NCBI RefSeq assembly: GCF_040359615.1
Contig: NZ_CP132942.1
Location: forward strand, 1,116,001-1,180,000
Length of the DNA stretch: 64,000 bases
Origin: Tunturibacter psychrotolerans
GTDB taxonomy: Bacteria > Acidobacteriota > Terriglobia > Terriglobales > Acidobacteriaceae
Direction of reading: 5' to 3'
A model generated the notes under the pieces. That model ran no database searches, had not been told where the DNA came from, and worked only from the letters and a program-made list of their open reading frames with translations. A program made the position numbers and the translations under genes. Shown here piece by piece: positions 43,929 to 52,086 of this stretch (the stretch's first letter is position 1; each line of letters starts with the position of its first letter).

Positions 43929-44418
43929 CTCCCTGCGCTTTCCTGGACGGTTCTTTTGTTGAGGTGGAGTTTTGCTGTGAGGGTTCGGGAGCCCAGGGGT
44001 CGTAGGTGCCGACGCCCCACATGTGGCCTTCGAGGTCGCGGCACGAGAAGTGGCGTCCACCATAGTCCATGTCGCGGATGTCGATGATCATCTCGGCGCC
44101 GGCTGCCTTTGCGGAGGCGTAGACGGCGTCGGCGTCGGGGACTACGAGGTAGGCACCCTTGGTCTCGCGGAAGCCGATTTCGTCGGGTTGGACCATGAAC
44201 TTGCCGGCTTCGCCGCCGTTGTCGACGGAGCCGATCATGATCATGCCGGGGCCGAGTGTGAGTTGGGCGTGTTGTACGGTTTTGTTGTCGGGTGCGACGA
44301 AGACGGCTTGTTTTTTGAATCCGAAGGCGGCGATGAGCCAATCGATGGCGGCGAGCGCGTCGCGGTAGCGGAGGCTGGGGATGACGGTTGATCCGTTGGT
44401 GGTCATTTGAGTGTTCAT
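43921..44418 (-). CDS. VOC-family protein (PhnB/YkcA-like)
   Basis: A 165-residue vicinal-oxygen-chelate protein with SLRYRDALAAIDWLIAAFGF at the N-terminus and MDYGGRHFSCRDLEGHMWGVG near the end, the pattern of PhnB-like glyoxalase-fold proteins. The C-terminus is Ser/Thr/Lys-rich and extends past the domain. It overlaps the GNAT gene and is downstream of an AraC gene on the same strand, though a dispersed repeat lies between them. Its enzymatic role is unknown. Confidence 0.85.
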   Translation of the reverse strand: MNTQMTTNGSTVIPSLRYRDALAAIDWLIAAFGFKKQAVFVAPDNKTVQHAQLTLGPGMIMIGSVDNGGEAGKFMVQPDEIGFRETKGAYLVVPDADAVYASAKAAGAEMIIDIRDMDYGGRHFSCRDLEGHMWGVGTYDPWAPEPSQQNSTSTKEPSRKAQGDD

Positions 44419-44502
44419 GGTTGGAAGGATGCCATGGGGGTAGAGGGGTGGTCTTGGAAAAATCGGCGTGCGTGAAGAGAAATGTCCTGCCGGACGGGCC
44501 TC

Positions 44503-44572
44503 CTGCGCGGAGTGCGGTCACTTCGTGACGTGTGTTTCCCTTCGGGTGGTGCTTCCGTTGGTCGCAATGAGA
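44503..44572. repeat. Dispersed intergenic repeat, copy A
   Basis: This ~70-bp sequence shares the core GCGGTCACTTCGTGAC, a CCC-TTCGG-type segment and the end CCGTTGGTCGCAATGAGA with copy B at 56239-56308. The core GTCACTTCGTGAC is a small palindrome. It lies between the AraC and VOC genes. Confidence 0.7.
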
Positions 44573-44578
44573 TCCATG

Positions 44579-45400
44579 CTAGTCGAGGGGGATGTGGTTG
44601 GCCCAGATGCGGTTAGTGGTGGAGTAGTCGGTGGCGCTGAGGCCGGAGAAGGCGCGGAAGTCGTTGGCGAAGTGGGACTGGTCGTAGTAGCCGCAGGTGA
44701 GGGCGAGTTCGGCCCAGGGGACGTCGGCGCCGCGGTGCATGAGTTGGAGAGCTTGCTGGAAGCGTTGGATGCGGCAGTAGAGCTTGGGAGAGATGCCGAC
44801 TTGCTCGTTGAAGCGCTCGGAGAGGCGTCGAGGGCTGAGGCCGGTGGTGCGGGTGAGCTCGGCAATGGTCGTGGTGCCGGGTGAGGCGTGGAGATGGGTG
44901 AGGGCGTAGTCGAGAACGGGATCGCGACGCTGGTGTTTGCTGAGGGATAGGCGCGTGAGGAGGGCGAATTCGAGGAGTGAAAATTTTCGCTCGGGTGTGG
45001 GGGCTTCGCGGAGGTCGTTGCGGAGGTTGAGGGAGGCGCGGCCCCAGAGGTCATCGAGAGCGGTTTCGCGGTTGGTGAAGATGCTGGCGTTGTCGGGGAA
45101 GAAGGGCACGGTGCCGCCGGGATGGAAGACGACGCCGATGAGTTCGGTGAAGTCGATGGCGTCGATCTGCTGGTAGCGGGAGAAGATGCCGAGGAAGATC
45201 GCTGCGGGGGTGCGTGAGAGTGGGTTGATGAAGTTGTTGGCGTCGGTGAGGTGGTCGCGTGCGAGAGAGAGGACGATTTGAGCGCGGCCCGTGGGGAGGA
45301 CTCGTTCGTGACGATGGACGGCGTGGGGGTCGCGGACATACCAGAGAGCTTTGATGAAGGGTGCGAGAGCGGGTTGGGGGGGGTGCTCCAAATAGAGCAT
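44579..45400 (-). CDS. AraC-family regulator with DUF6597-like N-terminus
   Basis: A 273-residue regulator. The N-terminal domain begins LEHPPQPALAPFIKALWYVRD and includes HERVLPTGRAQIVLSL and IGVVFHPGGTVPFFP, a pattern of a sensor domain common in AraC proteins. Two helix-turn-helix motifs follow: TIAELTRTTGLSPRRLSERFNEQVG and WAELALTCGYYDQSHFANDFRAFSG. It may control the downstream VOC-GNAT pair. It is divergent from hscA, 107 bp away. Confidence 0.9.
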   Translation of the reverse strand: MLYLEHPPQPALAPFIKALWYVRDPHAVHRHERVLPTGRAQIVLSLARDHLTDANNFINPLSRTPAAIFLGIFSRYQQIDAIDFTELIGVVFHPGGTVPFFPDNASIFTNRETALDDLWGRASLNLRNDLREAPTPERKFSLLEFALLTRLSLSKHQRRDPVLDYALTHLHASPGTTTIAELTRTTGLSPRRLSERFNEQVGISPKLYCRIQRFQQALQLMHRGADVPWAELALTCGYYDQSHFANDFRAFSGLSATDYSTTNRIWANHIPLD

Positions 45401-45507
45401 GCATCGGCCTCGGGTTGGAGCACATCTGAAGGAGATGCGCGTGGGTGGCGGTGTTCGTGATGCGATTGTAGGACAATAGAAGATGGACTAATAGGGGATT
45501 TGAAGCG

Positions 45508-47514
45508 ATGGCGGATGACCGGGTTGTAGGGATCGATTTGGGTACGACGAATTCGTTGGTGGCGTTTATGGAGGGGGGTACGCCAGTGGTGATACCCGGC
45601 GAGGATGGTGAGCGACTGGTGCCATCGGTGGTGGCGTGGACTGATAACGGCGTGGTGGTGGGGAATGCGGCGCGCGGAACGTTGATGGCCGACTCGGCAA
45701 GCGCGGTTTATTCGGCTAAGAGGCTGATGGGACGAGACATTGAGGACGTGCAAGGGGAACTGAAGCTGTTTCCGTTCAAGCTGGCGGAGGGGTTGAAGCC
45801 GAATGAGGTGCTGAAGGTGAGCGTGGGCGGGTTGATGCTGACGCCGCCGGAAATTTCGGCGTACGTACTGCAGCAGTTGAAGAAGAATGCTGAGAGATTT
45901 TTTGGTGGGCCGGTGACGAAGGCAGTGATTACGGTTCCCGCTTACTTCAATGATGCGCAGCGGCAGGCTACGAAGGATGCGGGGCGGATTGCGGGGCTGG
46001 AGGTACTGCGGCTGGTGAACGAGCCTACGGCGGCGGCGCTGGCTTATGGGCTGGATAAAAACAAAGATGGCTTGATTGCGGTGTATGACTTTGGTGGCGG
46101 GACGTTCGATGTTTCGATTCTGAAGCTGCATGAGGGGATCTTTGAGGTTATCGCGACGGGTGGGGATACACATCTGGGCGGGGATGATATCGACAACCTG
46201 ATCATTGCGATTGCGCTCGACGATATTGCTGGTGACCTGGGTGAGGACGTTCGCGGGAATGGCGAAGCGGTGCAAGCGGTGCGCAAGGCGGTGATCGAAG
46301 CGAAGATTCTGCTTTCGAGTGCGCACAACGCTACGTTGAATGTGGAGCTGCCGAGTGGGAAGAGATATTTGCGACAGATTTCGCGGGAGCAGTTTGAGGG
46401 TTTGATTGCGGGAGTGATTGCGCGGACTGCCGCTCCTTGCAAGCAGGCGCTGAAGGATGCGGGTCTGTCTGCGGCACAAATCGATGAGGTGGTGCTGGTG
46501 GGCGGATCGACGCGGATACCTGGGGTGCGGGCCTTGGTGGATGATTTGTTCGAGATGAACGCTCGCGGGAAGAAGCCGCATACGGAGTTGAATCCGGATG
46601 AGGTGGTGGCGCTTGGCGCGGCGGTGCAGGCGCAGATTTTGGCGGGAGGGTCAGCTGCGACGGAGGATTTGTTGTTGCTGGATGTGACGCCGCTTTCGTT
46701 GGGGATTGAGGCGCTGGGTGGTGTGGTGGCGAAGATCATCCAGCGGAACTCTACGATTCCTGCGAGCGCGACGGAACACTTTACGACGGGTGTGGATGGG
46801 CAGACGAATGTTGCGATCCATGTGGTGCAGGGAGAACGTGAGATGGCGAAAGACTGCCGTTCGCTGGCGCGGTTTGAGCTAAAGGGGATTCCACCGATGG
46901 TGGCTGGGCTGCCTCGGATTGAAGTTAAGTTTCTGATCGATGCGAATGGGATTCTGCATGTGAGTGCCCGCGAGCAGAGGAGTGGGAAAGAGGCTGAGGT
47001 AGAGGTGAAGCCGACGTATGGGCTGACGGATGAGCAGGTGGAGACGATGATTCTGGACTCGTTCGATAACGCCGAGATCGATATTCAGGAGCGGCAGACG
47101 ATTGAAGCGAAGAACGAGGCAGACACGATTCTGACTGCAGTGAAGAAGGGAAAGAGCCATGCTGCGTGGCAGATGTTGACGAGTGAAGAGATTGAAAAGA
47201 TAGGACAGGCTACTTCTTTTCTAGAGGCGGCGGTGCAGGGTGGCGAGTACAAGGTGATTCGCACGGGGATCGAGCGGCTTGATGCGGCGACGCGGCGGTT
47301 TGCAGAGTTGATGATGGATAACGCAGTGTCGGGCGCGATGCAGGGCAAGACGATGGAGGCCGCAGGTGAGAGCATAGGAGAGGGGCCTACGGCGCCGCAT
47401 CCTTTTGCAAAGGCGCAGGTAAGCAGCTCGCATGCTGATGCGGATGCTGAGACGAAGAGGATTGAAGAATCCATTTACGATGAGGCTACGGCCGGAGAGT
47501 CGACGGAAGATTGA
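45508..47514 (+). CDS. hscA: Hsp70 chaperone HscA
   Basis: A 668-residue Hsp70. The ATPase domain shows GIDLGTTNSLVAF, AVITVPAYFNDAQRQATKDAG, YDFGGGTFDVS and VLVGGSTRIPGVR, and the substrate domain spans about 400-540 (LLLDVTPLSLGIEALGG). The helical lid and acidic tail follow. It is called HscA and not DnaK because it is translationally linked to an ISC-type ferredoxin, and IscU in this window carries the LPPVK HscA-binding motif. In the ISC system it uses ATP to release clusters from IscU. The matching hscB is 41 kb upstream. Confidence 0.9.
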   Translation: MADDRVVGIDLGTTNSLVAFMEGGTPVVIPGEDGERLVPSVVAWTDNGVVVGNAARGTLMADSASAVYSAKRLMGRDIEDVQGELKLFPFKLAEGLKPNEVLKVSVGGLMLTPPEISAYVLQQLKKNAERFFGGPVTKAVITVPAYFNDAQRQATKDAGRIAGLEVLRLVNEPTAAALAYGLDKNKDGLIAVYDFGGGTFDVSILKLHEGIFEVIATGGDTHLGGDDIDNLIIAIALDDIAGDLGEDVRGNGEAVQAVRKAVIEAKILLSSAHNATLNVELPSGKRYLRQISREQFEGLIAGVIARTAAPCKQALKDAGLSAAQIDEVVLVGGSTRIPGVRALVDDLFEMNARGKKPHTELNPDEVVALGAAVQAQILAGGSAATEDLLLLDVTPLSLGIEALGGVVAKIIQRNSTIPASATEHFTTGVDGQTNVAIHVVQGEREMAKDCRSLARFELKGIPPMVAGLPRIEVKFLIDANGILHVSAREQRSGKEAEVEVKPTYGLTDEQVETMILDSFDNAEIDIQERQTIEAKNEADTILTAVKKGKSHAAWQMLTSEEIEKIGQATSFLEAAVQGGEYKVIRTGIERLDAATRRFAELMMDNAVSGAMQGKTMEAAGESIGEGPTAPHPFAKAQVSSSHADADAETKRIEESIYDEATAGESTED

Positions 47515-47952
47515 ATGATGAGTGAGACGAAGAAGATTGAAGATGTAGTGGATTTGTCGAAGCCTGCGGGTGAGGGAATGGTTCGCGTGACGTTTTTGCC
47601 TGAAGGCAGAACGGTGGAGTTCCCGTTCGATACGCTCCCGTATGAAGGGCATGGATTGCCGATGTCGTTTTTGGATGTGGCGGAAAACTACGATATTTTT
47701 CTCGATCATGCGTGTGGTGGTGTGTGTGCGTGCACGACGTGCCATATCCATGTGAAGGAAGGCGCACAGGGGCTCAGCGAGGCGGAGGATCTGGAGTTGG
47801 ATCGGATGGAGACGGCGGCGGATATTCAGCTGAACTCACGACTGGGATGCCAGGCGGTGATTGAGAAGCCGGGGACTTATGTGGTTGAGATTCCGAAGTG
47901 GAATCGGAACTATGTGCAGGAAGGCAAGCCCTCGCATGGGCCCGGGGCGTAA
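47515..47952 (+). CDS. fdx: ISC-type [2Fe-2S] ferredoxin
   Basis: A 145-residue adrenodoxin-like ferredoxin. Residues about 20-130 form the fold; the cluster ligands are in CGGVCACTTCHI (three of the four cysteines) and the later LGCQAV. ISC ferredoxins donate electrons during cluster assembly. It starts directly after the hscA stop (TGAATG), so it is co-translated. The N-terminal ~20 residues and the tail WNRNYVQEGKPS are extensions. The next gene, on the opposite strand, interrupts the expected fdx-iscX junction. Confidence 0.92.
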   Translation: MMSETKKIEDVVDLSKPAGEGMVRVTFLPEGRTVEFPFDTLPYEGHGLPMSFLDVAENYDIFLDHACGGVCACTTCHIHVKEGAQGLSEAEDLELDRMETAADIQLNSRLGCQAVIEKPGTYVVEIPKWNRNYVQEGKPSHGPGA

Positions 47953-47977
47953 TAAGGTTCACTCTTAGAGTGGATCT

Positions 47978-49051
47978 TCAGGCGGGAAGGATTCCGTACT
48001 TTGCTTCGAGGAAGTTTTGCAGATCTTCGGGGAGCGCGGTGTTTAGTTCCTGCCAGGTGAGGAGCTTGAGGCGCCAGGCGAAGCTGGGGTAATGGACCGC
48101 GGCGAGGATCGAGTACCAAGTCTCGATGAGGTCGTGGCGGCGGGTGTCGCAGAGGACGCAGAAAGATGCGTCGGAGTCGAAGGCGGCGAGGACGTTGCGG
48201 ATGAGCTGGTAGCCCTGGATTACTGTGCGGGATCGTGCTGGAGTGGGTGTGCCTGAAGTTGTGCTGGTGGGCTCTTCGAGGTCGGCGAAGTCTTCGGTGG
48301 GCGGGTGCGTTGGAGCTGACGTGATGGTCTTCTTCGGTAGGCGTTCGATGTCGAAGATGGTTTCGAGATCGCGGTAGCGTTCTATGAGACGTTGGCTGGC
48401 GGTCTGGAAGTTGGATTCGGTGAGCTTGGCTTCGAGGAAGAGATTGCCGAGTTGGAGGTCAATCTCGGTGCGGTCTTTGAGGAGATCTGGTTCTTCTGGT
48501 TGTGTGGGGACGTGGGGTTTGTTGAAGATAGATGCTGTGGACTTTTGTTGGGTGGAGCGTGTTGCTTTTTTTCTGCGGCTGGCTGTGGATTTTTTTAGTG
48601 GAACGCCGGGGTGGATGCCGAAGTTTGGTTGGGTGTCTGAAGGGATGCCTAGAAGGTTTGCGACAGTGGGGTTGAGGCGGTTGTTGGAGAAGACATCGGG
48701 ATGGCAGAAGATGTTCATCAGAAGCGCGTCTGAACTGTTGGCGCAGTCCAGCTCCATCCATTGCCAGTCGGCCCTTGCGCGCACGCGGCGGTGGGCGGTG
48801 TGCGCTTTGGTGAGGCGGCGGGACCATTCGGAGTTGGCGCAGATGGCGGTGTAGCTGGCGAGATGGAAGTTGCCGTGGCGTGCTTGCTCGGCTTGTTCAT
48901 CGCGGCCAAAGATGATGCTGGGCTCGGAGCCGGTGGTTTGCTCGTGCAGGAGTTTGCCGGTGAGGGCGAGATGTTGGGCGCGAGCGTTCAGGTCGCGGCG
49001 AAGGAGTGACGCTGACCAGCGGGCTGGAGCGCTTAGAGGGTTTTGAGTCAT
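47978..49051 (-). CDS. Putative PD-(D/E)XK-type nuclease-like protein
   Basis: A 357-residue protein on the opposite strand between fdx and iscX. The region around residues 190-215 contains TEIDLQLGNLFLEAKLTESNF: a D-x(n)-E-x-K arrangement typical of PD-(D/E)XK nucleases. The middle (about 150-185) is low-complexity Lys/Ser/Thr-rich, followed by another charged linker. The C-terminal part ends FRLKLLTWQELNT-like (FAWRLKLLTWQEL), reminiscent of uncharacterised putative restriction-endonuclease-like proteins. No methylase is adjacent, so a restriction role is unproved. The call is inference from one motif. Confidence 0.6.
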   Translation of the reverse strand: MTQNPLSAPARWSASLLRRDLNARAQHLALTGKLLHEQTTGSEPSIIFGRDEQAEQARHGNFHLASYTAICANSEWSRRLTKAHTAHRRVRARADWQWMELDCANSSDALLMNIFCHPDVFSNNRLNPTVANLLGIPSDTQPNFGIHPGVPLKKSTASRRKKATRSTQQKSTASIFNKPHVPTQPEEPDLLKDRTEIDLQLGNLFLEAKLTESNFQTASQRLIERYRDLETIFDIERLPKKTITSAPTHPPTEDFADLEEPTSTTSGTPTPARSRTVIQGYQLIRNVLAAFDSDASFCVLCDTRRHDLIETWYSILAAVHYPSFAWRLKLLTWQELNTALPEDLQNFLEAKYGILPA

Positions 49052-49129
49052 AAAACTGTAGCCGATTTCTTGTAGTCTTTGTGTGGCAGCGGCTGTAGCT
49101 GCTCGAAAATTATTTTATCGGGGGATGTT

Positions 49130-49345
49130 ATGGCGTTTGAGTTTGATTGGACCGATGCAGAAGAGATTGGAATTCAGTTGCAGGAGAAGTATCCGGAGAT
49201 TGAGCCGTATTCTGTGCGGTTTACGGATTTGCACAAGTATGTGACGGGGTTGCCGGGATTTGCGGGAGATCCGGCTAAGTCGAATGAGGGGATTCTGGAG
49301 GCGATTCAGACGGCGTGGAATGAAGAGTATGAGGATGCGAAGTAG
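49130..49345 (+). CDS. iscX: Iron-binding Fe-S assembly protein IscX
   Basis: A 71-residue acidic protein matching the size of IscX. The pattern W-T-D-A-E-E-I-G near the start, YPEIEPYSVRFTDLHKYV in the middle and SNEGILEAIQTAWNEEYED at the end follow the family layout closely. IscX binds IscS and iron and tunes cluster assembly. It is the last gene of the standard isc cluster; here it follows fdx but is split from it by the opposite-strand gene at 47978-49051. GGGGATGTT precedes the ATG at 49130. Confidence 0.93.
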   Translation: MAFEFDWTDAEEIGIQLQEKYPEIEPYSVRFTDLHKYVTGLPGFAGDPAKSNEGILEAIQTAWNEEYEDAK

Positions 49346-49362
49346 GCAGTCTTTGACTGCAG

Positions 49363-51009
49363 TCAGGCGATGCGGGAGCGGATTTGATGAAGGAGTTTTG
49401 AGCCGGTGAGGTGGAGGGTTGCGAAGCAGAGCGCGGCCCAAACCAGTGTGGCGGCTGCGATGATGAGTAGATCTCTGACGTGGCCGTGGCGCAAAGGGAT
49501 GAAGTGGACGACGGCGGCGGCTCCGGCGAAGCTGATGACGGCGGCGAGCAGGGCGCCGGATAACTCGCGCAGTTCGAGGCCGGACAGGCGGACTAGCTTG
49601 CGTCGGTTTAGGAGGAGCGCGAGGGTGAGGGTCTGGATGACGATACCGATGTCGGAGGCGATGGTAAGGCCTTTGAGTCCAAGAGAGCGGAAGAGAAGAG
49701 CGTAGATGGGGATGGAGACGAGGGTGACGATCCAGCCAGCAGTGGCTGGGGTGATGGTGTTGCCGGCGGCGTAGAAGGAGCGGGCGTAGATTCCCTGTGC
49801 GGCCCAGAAGGCGATGGAGAGGGTGAAGAGGGTGAAGTAGAGCGCCGTGGCGTGGGTTTCTGCGGGGGTGAAGGAGCCGCGCAAGAGATTGACGATCGGG
49901 TTGGCGAGGGCGATCATCCATGCGCCGAGAAGGAAGGATGCGGCGATGACTCGGGAGACGGAGCGGTTGACGGCTGACGCGAAATCGTCGAAGCGGCGCT
50001 GGCTGTATAGAGCGGAGAAGAAGGGGAGGGAGGCTGCGCCGGCGGCCTGGCCGAGGATGCCCATGGGGGCGGTGAAGAGGGTTTTGGCGACGGTGAGGAG
50101 GGAGATGCCGCCTACGTCGTTCGACGCGAAGTAGCTGAGGATCCACTTGTCGGCTGTGACGAGGGAGACGCCGATCATGAGGGGGAAGGTGAGGCGGAGC
50201 CACTCGAGAAAGGCCGGGTGGCGGAGGTTGAGGATGGGGGTGTAGCGGAGTCCGTCGCGAAGTGCGCCGAAGAGGTTGAGGGTGGCGGGGCCTAGGACTA
50301 CTCCGGCAAGAACGCCGATGGCGAGCGAGTAGATGCCGAAGCGTTGATGGAGAAAGATGGCGCCGAGGATGATGCCGGAGTTGTAGATGAGCGGGCTGAT
50401 GGCCTGGTAGAGGAAGATCTTGCGGACGAGAAGGCGGGAGCCGATGACTCCGCCGAAGAAGAAGAAGAACTGTGCGGGGAGCAGGAGACGGGTGAGGGTG
50501 GTGCAGAGGGCGGCGCGATGGGGGTCGAAGCCGCGGAAGGCGATGTGGGTGTAGTAGGGGGCGAAGATTTCAGCGAGGACAATGCCGATGAGGAGCACTG
50601 TCGCCATTGCGGTGAGGATGATGGAGAGGGCTCGGTCTGCACCGGTTTCGTCGTTCTGTGCGCGGTAGCGGCTGAGGATGGTGACCAGCGAGATGGAGAC
50701 GACGCCGCCGACGAGGAAGTAGGCGAGCATGTCTGGGAGCTGGAAGGCGGCGTTGTAGGCATCCGTTTCGGGGCTGGCTCCGAAGATGCGGTTGATGTAG
50801 TAGGTGCGGACCAGGCCCAGGACCCCGGAGAGGAACGTGGACACCATCAGTAGAAGCGTGGCGGAGAAGGCTGACTGAGAGGAAGGGCGCAAGATGGCGA
50901 AGAGGCTGCGGCGAGGGTTGCGTGCGGTGTCGGGGGCTGCGATGAGGGGCTCGAGGGTAGCGGATTCGAGAGGGTTGACGGCCGGATTGGGATCTTCGTT
51001 GATGGACAC
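49363..51009 (-). CDS. murJ: Lipid II flippase MurJ
   Basis: A 548-residue MATE/MOP-superfamily membrane protein with about 14 helices. The N-terminal LLMVSTFLSGVLGLVRTYYINRIFGASPETDAYNAAFQLPD region is characteristic of MurJ/MviN, which flips the peptidoglycan precursor lipid II. It ends just 17 bp from iscX, convergently. The start is GTG at 51009, eight bases from the TTG-proximal end of the divergent LysR region. A leading ~50-residue cytosolic stretch precedes the first helix. Confidence 0.93.
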   Translation of the reverse strand: MSINEDPNPAVNPLESATLEPLIAAPDTARNPRRSLFAILRPSSQSAFSATLLLMVSTFLSGVLGLVRTYYINRIFGASPETDAYNAAFQLPDMLAYFLVGGVVSISLVTILSRYRAQNDETGADRALSIILTAMATVLLIGIVLAEIFAPYYTHIAFRGFDPHRAALCTTLTRLLLPAQFFFFFGGVIGSRLLVRKIFLYQAISPLIYNSGIILGAIFLHQRFGIYSLAIGVLAGVVLGPATLNLFGALRDGLRYTPILNLRHPAFLEWLRLTFPLMIGVSLVTADKWILSYFASNDVGGISLLTVAKTLFTAPMGILGQAAGAASLPFFSALYSQRRFDDFASAVNRSVSRVIAASFLLGAWMIALANPIVNLLRGSFTPAETHATALYFTLFTLSIAFWAAQGIYARSFYAAGNTITPATAGWIVTLVSIPIYALLFRSLGLKGLTIASDIGIVIQTLTLALLLNRRKLVRLSGLELRELSGALLAAVISFAGAAAVVHFIPLRHGHVRDLLIIAAATLVWAALCFATLHLTGSKLLHQIRSRIA

Positions 51010-51038
51010 GGGTTGATTTGATTTTATCGGGTGGGCTT

Positions 51039-52007
51039 ATGCTGATGGGTGGCGGGGCTGGTTCGTTCGGGAAGGGAGAGAGTTTGGAGAACTTTCGGCT
51101 GAGGGTGTTTCGGGCGGTGGCGGAGGAGTTGAGCTTTCGCAAGGCGGCGGAGGTTCTGCATCTGAGCCAGCCGGCGGTGAGTCAGCACGTTCATGCGCTC
51201 GAGGAAGAGGCTGGCGTGCAGTTGTTCGATCGGGCTCGAGGTGGTGGACATGGGAGCCAGATCTCGTTGACTGAGGCGGGACGGGTGTTGCTGGGGTATG
51301 CCGATCGTGCGGCGGAGACGATGGTGGAGGCGCGGCGGGCGCTGGCGGCTCTGAATGATGAGACGGTTGGTCCGTTGCGGTTGGGGGCTTCGACGACGGT
51401 GGCACAGTATCTGTTGCCGAGGATTCTGGGGGCATTCTTGAAGCAGTATCCGCAGGTGAAGCTTTCGCTGGTGAGTGGGAATACAGAACAGATTGTGGAG
51501 GCGGTGACGGAGAAGAAGGTGGCGCTGGGGATTATTGAAGGGCCGGCGATGCGGAGAGAGGTGAAGACCGAGCCGATGACACAGGATGAGATGGTGCTGA
51601 TTGTTAGCCCGAACCATGCGTGGGCCGCGCGGAAGGGCGGAGAGATTGAACAGAAAGAGCTGGCGAAGGTGCCGCTGTTGTTGCGCGAGAGGGGGTCTGG
51701 GTCGCGGCGGGTGGTGGAGCGGGCGTTGAAGAAGGTAGGGCTGCCGTTGCGGTCGCTGCAGGTGGCGATGGAGCTGGATTCGACGGAGGCGATTATCTCG
51801 GGCGTGGAGGCGGAGCTTGGGGTGGGCTTTGTTTCGCGGTGGGCGGTCGGAAAGGTCCTGCGGCTGGGGACGGTAAGGGTGGTTGCGGTGAAGGGGCTGG
51901 AGATTCGACGGGATTTCAGCTTTGTGAGGCTGGCGGGAGCTGAGATGACAGGGGCTGCGGCTGCGTTCCAGCGGTTTGCGATGGGCGCAAAGAGTGCAAT
52001 TAGCTGA
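51039..52007 (+). CDS. LysR-family regulator (YeiE-like)
   Basis: About 322 residues. The winged helix-turn-helix is at about 15-75 (LENFRLRVFRAVAEELSFRKAAEVLHLSQPAVSQHVHALEEE), followed by the LysR effector domain (LRLGASTTVAQYLLPRILGAF and later GVGFVSRWA). It lies directly before a YeiH-type membrane gene, with a T-N11-A palindrome between them, matching the YeiE-YeiH pairing. Possible starts at 51039 or 51045 give almost the same protein. It is divergent from murJ. Confidence 0.9.
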   Translation: MLMGGGAGSFGKGESLENFRLRVFRAVAEELSFRKAAEVLHLSQPAVSQHVHALEEEAGVQLFDRARGGGHGSQISLTEAGRVLLGYADRAAETMVEARRALAALNDETVGPLRLGASTTVAQYLLPRILGAFLKQYPQVKLSLVSGNTEQIVEAVTEKKVALGIIEGPAMRREVKTEPMTQDEMVLIVSPNHAWAARKGGEIEQKELAKVPLLLRERGSGSRRVVERALKKVGLPLRSLQVAMELDSTEAIISGVEAELGVGFVSRWAVGKVLRLGTVRVVAVKGLEIRRDFSFVRLAGAEMTGAAAAFQRFAMGAKSAIS

Positions 52008-52013
52008 TCGGCT

Positions 52014-52032
52014 CGATAAGTAATACTTATCG
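52014..52032. promoter_or_regulatory. LysR-type operator
   Basis: CGATAAGTAATACTTATCG has perfect 8-bp arms with a 3-base centre and contains an ATAAG-x5-CTTAT T-N11-A LysR box. It is 55 bp upstream of the YeiH-type gene and just after the LysR stop, so the adjacent LysR protein is the likely binder. Confidence 0.75.
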
Positions 52033-52086
52033 GCGATTGGAAAGTACGTCTCGACGGTGGGTGTGGGGGACGCGCATGCTTTAAGC

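Noticed and set aside
44518..46581. A 687-residue open frame antisense to hscA
   Set aside because: It is the shadow of a G-rich gene: residue content is dominated by Pro/Arg/Ser/His and hscA on the other strand has clear Hsp70 motifs.
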